A stretch of DNA of 64,000 nucleotides from positions 248,001 through 312,000 of the forward strand of contig QXJR01000027.1 of assembly GCA_020975725.1 (NCBI GenBank), in the 5' to 3' direction. Below the pieces are notes generated by a model, which was not told the origin of the DNA, searched no databases, and saw only the letters and a program-made list of their open reading frames with translations. This document shows, piece by piece, positions 60,424-64,000 of the stretch (position 1 is the first letter of the stretch; every line of letters starts with the position of its first letter). The translations under genes and the position numbers were made by a program. The stretch comes from Picocystis sp. L7. Lineage: Eukaryota > Chlorophyta > Picocystophyceae > Picocystales > Picocystaceae.

Positions 60424-61884
60424 TCAACGTGAAAATCCTTCCAGTTCAACCTCTAGTGTTCCGTAGGTCCCATGGTAGTGATTGTGCACCTGGGCCGAGA
60501 GCACATTGGTTCTGTTGCTGGACAAGACATCCCCATCCAACCATGTTTCCACCCATTCGGATACATGGTCTGTGCAAGCATGGGCATACACACTTGAATC
60601 TTGCTGGAATACATTCAGATTCCAAACCGGCATGTTGTTTATCCACACGGACAAACCATGCACTCGTTTGACTCGAAGCTTCAAGTAAAAGAAGCTTCCA
60701 ACTGACGGTCCGAACGTTATGCGTGCCTTTCTTCCATGCTTGGCTGGAAGCTTGTTGGCAGAAATGTCCCAAAACCGGTCATCAAAATCTACAGAAGCCC
60801 ACCTACCGGGTGATTTGCAATCGCTGTACCGTACTTCGCTGTCAGTGTCAATTAACTTGACACCTGCTTGGGACAAGCCGTCATGGTTAAGTGGAACGCT
60901 CAGACTATCTACCATGCACCCACTGACCGACCAAAATTGGAACTCGATGCGATTCTTGTGCAAAAGTACTCTTTGAGCACCGTATACGTCATTTCCTGCT
61001 TTTTCATACCCATGAATGACCTGTGAATGGATGTCTATTTCGTACCCATCAAAACCCTTGGGACAACAACCACCGGCACCGTTCACCATGTAGTATGTGC
61101 CATTTTTCAGCAAGCGTTCGTATCCATGCATGTGTCCATTCAGCACAGCAGTGATCCCTAGTTCATGGAATGCCCATTGCATGTTGTAGTTTATCCTCTC
61201 TGTAACCGTGCAAACAGCAGGATGATGAAAAACCACAATCTTGTAAGGCTCGTCGGACAGAGCAACAGCTTGCAGAAACCACTCGTGTTGCCTGCTTCCA
61301 ACCCATGTGCCATCATACTCTGATTCATCGCTGTCTAGTAGAAAAAAGTGAACGGGAGATTTTCTCACATCGTAGTACCGTCCATTCCTGGGGAAGGATC
61401 TAAAGGTGTGAAAGTAAGGCTCTGGGGAGTACCACTCATGATTTCCCATGGCTGGAAGGAACAGAGGCTGTTCACCTGATCGATGGGAGTACCCACTGCA
61501 CTGCTCTTCTGTCATCCACTCATGCCATGGCGAGCAGAGCCTATTGTGGAGTGTGTTCCAGTCGGGAGAATGGTACCAGTTGTCGCCGGTAGTCACGACA
61601 TACTCGGGGTTCCAAGCATGCACCATCTTTGCTACCTCCCAAGCTGCACTGTTTCCTGTTCCATAATCACCAATCACAGCAAAACTCGGCAATGGCTGTT
61701 CCGTTTCAGCACTGTTCTCTCTTCCTGATGGGGAGCCAGGATATCTAACGGCGGAAGATTCCACGTCCGTCACGTACTCTGGACAAGGACCTTCGCCGTG
61801 CATTTCTTCTCCTCTAGTGGACGAAATCGACACTGAAACCACCACCACAAGCACTGCCAAGGCAGGTATTACGAGCCTTTTCAT
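60424..61884 (-). CDS. Secreted metallophosphatase (calcineurin-like, purple-acid-phosphatase-related)
   Basis: A 486-residue protein from the ATG at 61884. Residues 1 to about 24 (MKRLVIPALAVLVVVVSVSI...) form a signal peptide. The dinuclear metal motifs come in the standard order: FAVIGDYG, TTGDNWYH, AMGNHEW, VVFHHPAV and NGHMHGYER. The tyrosine that gives true purple acid phosphatases their colour lies in a GDxxY context; here the second motif reads GDNWY, which is compatible. The last 150 residues form an extra beta-rich domain (WASVDFDDRFWDIS; HYHGTYGTLEVELEG) that is not part of small PAPs. Likely an extracellular or vacuolar phosphatase. With the PstS-like protein it makes two phosphate-related secreted products in the window, though 58 kb apart. 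Confidence 0.85.
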   Translation of the reverse strand: MKRLVIPALAVLVVVVSVSISSTRGEEMHGEGPCPEYVTDVESSAVRYPGSPSGRENSAETEQPLPSFAVIGDYGTGNSAAWEVAKMVHAWNPEYVVTTGDNWYHSPDWNTLHNRLCSPWHEWMTEEQCSGYSHRSGEQPLFLPAMGNHEWYSPEPYFHTFRSFPRNGRYYDVRKSPVHFFLLDSDESEYDGTWVGSRQHEWFLQAVALSDEPYKIVVFHHPAVCTVTERINYNMQWAFHELGITAVLNGHMHGYERLLKNGTYYMVNGAGGCCPKGFDGYEIDIHSQVIHGYEKAGNDVYGAQRVLLHKNRIEFQFWSVSGCMVDSLSVPLNHDGLSQAGVKLIDTDSEVRYSDCKSPGRWASVDFDDRFWDISANKLPAKHGRKARITFGPSVGSFFYLKLRVKRVHGLSVWINNMPVWNLNVFQQDSSVYAHACTDHVSEWVETWLDGDVLSSNRTNVLSAQVHNHYHGTYGTLEVELEGFSR

Positions 61885-64000
61885 CGGTGCACACCGGGAG
61901 GATGTTCTTCGTCTTCTCTGGTTCGTCCCTGGTCGGTCTTTGCGCAAGGTGATTCACCACCGAGTCTTGTCTGGGTATTCTGTTCGATGGGAGACAAGCA
62001 TGTACGTTTCGGAATTTGTACGGACCCAAGCTTTCCTTTTCACACTGAATTTGCGCCATGTCTCGGTACGTCTCGGACGACCCAAGGCAGGAGGGATCCG
62101 AGGGGCGGGTTTGGGACGACCCGAGGGCGTGGTCTTCCCTCCAACCTCGGACCGGTGGGTCCGTGTGGGAGGGGCACCGAGGGGAATGAGACCGGTCCTC
62201 GTCCGGTTGGAAGGGTTTGCCCCGAACGGATCCCACCGAGGGAGATCGATTGTGGGAGTCGATGAAAAGCCTACGAATCGACACCCCGGACCTAGAAAAC
62301 CAAAGTCCTGTCGAGACGAATGTTACTTCGTGTAGGGTTTACAGCTCTTCCACCAAGACCAAGTCCTCCGACCAAGGAGAAGGGACGATCGAGAGCACAA
62401 CATGTCGATCCCGGACGACATGACCAGCGACGAACAACATCGTACAAGAACGAACCAATGAGTTCGACATTCGACTGTCGAGTTCACTCAACTATATCAA
62501 TGTGAATACAGTGAACGGAATCGAACACCTGCGACTATTTAAGAGCGTAGTGCATGACTTGTAATATAGAACTTTGACGAAGTCACCACCTCCACACCTC
62601 ATTTCTCCTGCAGTCGAGCAAACACATCGAAACTCGCTGTCGAGGTGCAAAGAAGATATTGAAGAATCAGGAAAGGGATTCAAAACTCTTACGCAGTAGC
62701 GAAAGACATATTGCACAGCAAGTCGCAACCATGTGACAACCAATGAGTGGAAAGCAGAAGCTAAACTCAGCGAAATTAAAAGCTCAATATGTCTACCCCA
62801 ATCGGGTGGGAAACGAATCCAACCAAATCTGGGCGAATCGGCAATGCTTATAGGAACCGAAACTTTCTCCAAGAGGTGGGAACAATACATGCATGGAGAC
62901 ACAAGCATCTCCAGCACAATTCCGACCCACGACAGTTCGATGGACCTTATTCTAGGTCCTCGCAATGACGCATCAAGTCAATCAAGGAAAACTCAAGTCC
63001 CAACTACCAACTCGTCATTTGAGAAGAGGAGAAACAAACTTGAAATTGCAATCCAATCATCCCAGCTCGACGTCCAACTCGGTCAAAAACTCTTTTTACA
63101 CTAAAAGGAGTTTGGTGAAACTGAAATGGTATCATTGCAAATGCTTGAAGGCTTTTGGAGGTGCCTCTAAACGCCAATGAGCCACTATAAGCGTTCTTGT
63201 CTTTCACATCCTCGAATGCTTGAGAAAGAAAACCAGCAAGAGGCAACAAACTTCGATCGCCCATGATCACCCAGCAAACAGAACCGCTCCTAGTCAGTTA
63301 CGATCACAGCAAGATAGCGCACAGTTTTTCGGAGCTAGCCTTGGGTGAATGGGTCCTCAACGAAAGTCATCACATCACAGGCTTGTCTTATTTGGGGCTT
63401 TTCTTTCCAAAGCGTAGGGCTTCAGTTTTTCCTACAATTTGCAATCCTATGGATTTCACAATCCAATATGCTAAGTCTCGTCAGTACAACTTGTGGCTTT
63501 GTCTGTCTCTTTGCCTTGGTCGAGAAATTTATCAATAAATCAACGGTATTGCGATGACAAAACTTCGGCTTTGCATAACCCACAACATTGTGCACGAAAT
63601 ATTGTATGGTGCCGGCGTGCTTCACGATAGGAGCTCTCAGACATTATTCGTCAAATTCACTGGGCCTTGACTTTTGCAATGCATACTGTTGAGGCTGCTT
63701 AAGCCCTGGTCCTTGGGAGGTCGAATCCCGTAGGTACCACGACCGAGTTTCGGTCCATTACCTTCGAGGGGTATGGGGCGCAACTGGGGTCCTAGAAGGG
63801 CAATGCCCATTCCTGCAGAGAACGATACCGACCAAGAGCGATCCCGGTTTACTGAGAGGTTCTCTGCAATCGATGAGGCCGCCATTGAGTGGGGATACTC
63901 ACCACTCATTCTTGCATGTAATACACAACTACAAAGGTGGAAACCCACGAACGTATCCAAAGTCAACACCCTGCTTCTTACAAAACATCGGGTGAAAGCT
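61885..64000. other. Right flank with no recognisable gene
   Basis: 61.9-62.4 kb is GC-rich promoter-like DNA upstream of the phosphatase, with two GGGACGACCCGAG-like segments near 62.07 and 62.11 kb. From about 62.45 kb to the end the sequence becomes AT-richer with only short frames (up to about 157 codons) without domains. A gene running off the right edge is possible. Confidence 0.55.

Noticed and set aside
63690-63750. tRNA-like T-arm near GGAGGTCGAATCCCG
   Set aside because: The 4-5 bp stem resembles a T-arm, but no D-arm, anticodon arm or acceptor stem could be paired around it.
1-64000. Bacterial origin of the window, prompted by the PstS-like protein and intronless genes
   Set aside because: Nucleoporin, COG, p115, cullin, CDC73, NAA15 and HAP2 genes with GT-AG introns are eukaryotic. 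No ribosome binding sites or operons are seen.

Overview
This is nuclear DNA from a compact, intron-poor, photosynthetic eukaryote. The genes are eukaryotic: NUP214-type nucleoporin, COG6, p115/USO1, RFC4, NAA15, CDC73, cullin-1 and a flagellar-type tubulin ligase. Ten of about 29 genes need a spliced intron to give a full product, and the introns share one strict design: GT-AG ends, a donor close to GTGNG, and a CTGAC branch site. Several products look plastid-bound or cyanobacterial in origin: a BFA1-like ATP-synthase assembly factor, a cyanobacterial-type SRPBCC protein and an LPA1-like TPR protein. Their N-termini look like simple transit peptides with no signal peptide in front, which fits a primary plastid. 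CUL1 and p115 are plant-like, HAP2/GCS1 points to sexual fusion, and TTLL9 points to cilia or flagella. A flagellate green-lineage microalga (prasinophyte-like) is my best guess; a glaucophyte is not excluded. No species call is possible from sequence alone.

Layout. 1-12.2 kb, all on +: unassigned flank, membrane-anchored PstS-like protein, FHIT-type HIT hydrolase, FAM114-like acidic protein, WDR26/GID7 (behind a cluster of CCAAT palindromes) and cullin-1 (one intron). 12.5-22.2 kb: NAA15 (-, two introns), an unrecognised helical protein (+), a cytochrome b561-like protein (-), COG6 (+) and a mitochondrial carrier (+). 22.4-32 kb: CDC50 (-), an unrecognised beta-rich protein (-), an LPA1-like TPR protein (-), RFC4 (+, with an E2F-type site upstream) and a large FG nucleoporin (-). 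32-34.5 kb: a non-coding stretch with a homogeneous 56-bp minisatellite. 34.5-41 kb: HAP2 (-), an SLC4-type anion transporter (-), an AT-richer spacer and a thioredoxin (-). 41-50.5 kb: p115 (+), SRPBCC protein (-), TANGO2 (+), a coiled-coil protein (-), BFA1-like (-) and a Nudix hydrolase (+). 50.5-54.2 kb: a gene-free, AT-richer island. 54.2-61.9 kb: a two-RRM nucleolin/PHIP1-like protein (+), TTLL9 (-), an unresolved 1 kb, CDC73 (-), a UPF0548 protein (+) and a secreted metallophosphatase (-). 61.9-64 kb: nothing recognisable.

The genes do not form one pathway. This is ordinary housekeeping euchromatin with short spacers (26 bp between two convergent genes) and many divergent pairs. Three themes recur: membrane traffic (COG6, p115, FAM114-like, CDC50, TANGO2), ubiquitin ligases (CUL1, GID7) and plastid biogenesis. 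The observations most worth a second look are the tail-anchored PstS-like protein, the invariant branch site with 5'-biased introns, the promoter palindromes (CCAAT pairs, GGTTCGAACC, an E2F site) and the minisatellite. I saw no CRISPR array, no clear tRNA or rRNA, and no recognisable intact transposon. Functional calls are from family resemblance read by eye; no database search was run.
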